Below, piece after piece: positions 63,306 to 64,000 of a stretch of 64,000 nucleotides of DNA. Both the position numbers and the translations under genes were made by a program. How positions within the stretch are numbered: position 1 is the first letter of the stretch; the number at the start of each line of letters is the position of its first letter. The stretch is from Rossellomorea sp. AcN35-11 (GTDB lineage: Bacteria > Bacillota > Bacilli > Bacillales > Bacillaceae_B), in contig CP128835.1 in NCBI GenBank assembly GCA_030388825.1, positions 2,660,001 to 2,724,000 of the forward strand, read 5' to 3'. The notes under the pieces were generated by a model that saw only the letters and a list, made by a program, of their open reading frames with translations, made no database searches and had not been told where the DNA came from.

Positions 63306-64000
63306 ATGGAGCATTTAGAACAACGAAAAAAAGTAATGATTATGATAGCCATCATGTCAGCTATGTTATTCGCTGCATTAAATCAAACGATTGTAGGAAC
63401 TGCCTTACCAAGGATCATTTCAGAAATAGGTGGAATTGATTATTATAGTTGGGTATTTACAATTTTCATGTTAACGAGTTCGGTCACTGCCATCCTGGTG
63501 GGGAAATTATCTGATATGTATGGAAGAAAGCCGTTTATTCTTCTTGGAATAGGTGTCTTTATGGTTGGTTCATTCTTGAATGGTCTTTCCTCTTCCATTT
63601 TTCAATTAATCATATTCAGGGGTATTCAGGGATTTGGGGCCGGGATGATCATGTCTACCGCATTTACGGCCGTAGGCGACCTGTTCTCTCCAAGGGAGCG
63701 GGGCAAGTGGCAAGGGTTAATGAGCAGTGTATTCGGCCTTGCGAGTGTATTTGGCCCGACCTTGGGCGGCTGGATCGTTGATAATGCAGATTGGCACTGG
63801 GTATTCTGGGTTTTCCTTCCTGTAGGATTCATTGCTTTTGGTATGATTTATAAGATGTTCCCTTCACAGACGCCAAATAAAGGGCTGAAAGTGGACTATC
63901 TAGGTTCGATTATGCTTACTTTGACCATTATCCCGTTACTATTGGCATTTACGTGGGGAGGAAATGAGTATGAATGGGTTTCCCTGCCGATTATAGGGTT
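63306..64000 (+). CDS. MFS multidrug efflux transporter, DHA2 (14-helix) type, truncated by window end
   Basis: The frame begins MEHLEQRKKVMIMIAIMSAM with AAGGGAGG 9 bases upstream and is open to the window edge (231 codons). MFS motif A is GKLSDMYGRKPF and the DHA2 antiporter motif C region is GPTLGGWIVDN. D-x-Q-like LNQTIVGTALPRI in helix 1 is also typical of EmrB/QacA pumps. It likely exports drugs or other small lipophilic compounds against protons under control of the MarR protein. Substrate unknown. Confidence 0.92.
   Translation, partial: MEHLEQRKKVMIMIAIMSAMLFAALNQTIVGTALPRIISEIGGIDYYSWVFTIFMLTSSVTAILVGKLSDMYGRKPFILLGIGVFMVGSFLNGLSSSIFQLIIFRGIQGFGAGMIMSTAFTAVGDLFSPRERGKWQGLMSSVFGLASVFGPTLGGWIVDNADWHWVFWVFLPVGFIAFGMIYKMFPSQTPNKGLKVDYLGSIMLTLTIIPLLLAFTWGGNEYEWVSLPIIG

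Noticed and set aside
1..64000. CRISPR arrays, insertion sequences, prophage or defence islands
   Set aside because: No regularly spaced repeats, transposase, integrase, phage structural gene or recognised defence gene was seen. The single AlbA_2 protein alone is not enough to claim a defence system.

Overview
The window looks like chromosomal DNA of a low-GC, spore-forming Bacillaceae (Bacillus or a close relative such as Rossellomorea; the genus is inference). Spore markers are an SspL-like acid-soluble spore protein, a GerA-type germinant receptor operon, Spo0M, YodL, a YjcZ-family peptide and the mother-cell type lysine operon yodTSRQP-kamA. Gene order closely follows two blocks of the Bacillus subtilis 168 map as I remember it. 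No prophage, insertion sequence, CRISPR array, rRNA or tRNA gene was recognised.

Layout. 0-5 kb: sspL, a DUF212 protein, an EamA transporter, two RNase HI-like proteins (ypdQ, ypeP), the queuosine-precursor transporter ypdP, ypeQ and a cold-shock gene. 5-9.5 kb: manganese uptake operon mntABCD, with two tandem MntR boxes over its promoter, then mntR. 9.6-20 kb: DUF3892, a methyltransferase, a decayed ugtP, fhs, DegV, ypgQ, an ABC-F ATPase, ypgR, brxA and ypiP. 20-30 kb: ypjP, an anthrax-lethal-factor-like metalloprotease, thyA-dfrA, plsC, yplQ, an SRAP protein, ypmP, a second DegV, a PCYCGC lipoprotein, a nucleoside hydrolase and ypmRS. 30-37 kb: DUF4397, RsgA-like GTPase, msrAB, PTS EIIA, DUF502, YjcZ and a chemotaxis receptor. 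37-51 kb: the yodT...kamA lysine/beta-lysine cluster, yokU, yozE, yodN, yozD, yppC, a protein kinase, spo0M, yodL, deoD and yodJ. 51-57 kb: a five-gene ger operon with two B subunits and a small D-like subunit, then a YitT-type protein. 57-64 kb: CtpA protease, LCP ligase, an AlbA_2 protein, a CobW GTPase with two Cys-rich membrane partners, MarR and the start of an MFS efflux pump.

The main caveat is sequence quality. At least 13 frame breaks occur in 11 otherwise well-conserved genes (EamA transporter, ypeP twice, mntB, fhs twice, brxA, ypiP, degV, nucleoside hydrolase, DUF4397, chemotaxis receptor, yodT). Most are a single extra base, usually in a G or T run. This is better explained by uncorrected homopolymer errors than by gene decay. 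The ugtP remnant differs: it has lost its middle and looks like a true pseudogene. For frameshifted genes I give the full extent of the inferred intact gene.

Functionally the window is mostly housekeeping and sporulation. Points of more interest are the lethal-factor-like protease beside thyA, the gerACDBB operon, the CobW/Cys-rich/DUF2085 trio, an 80-bp nested palindrome after yozD, a terminator placed directly in front of the rsgA-like start codon, and several small proteins with good ribosome binding sites.
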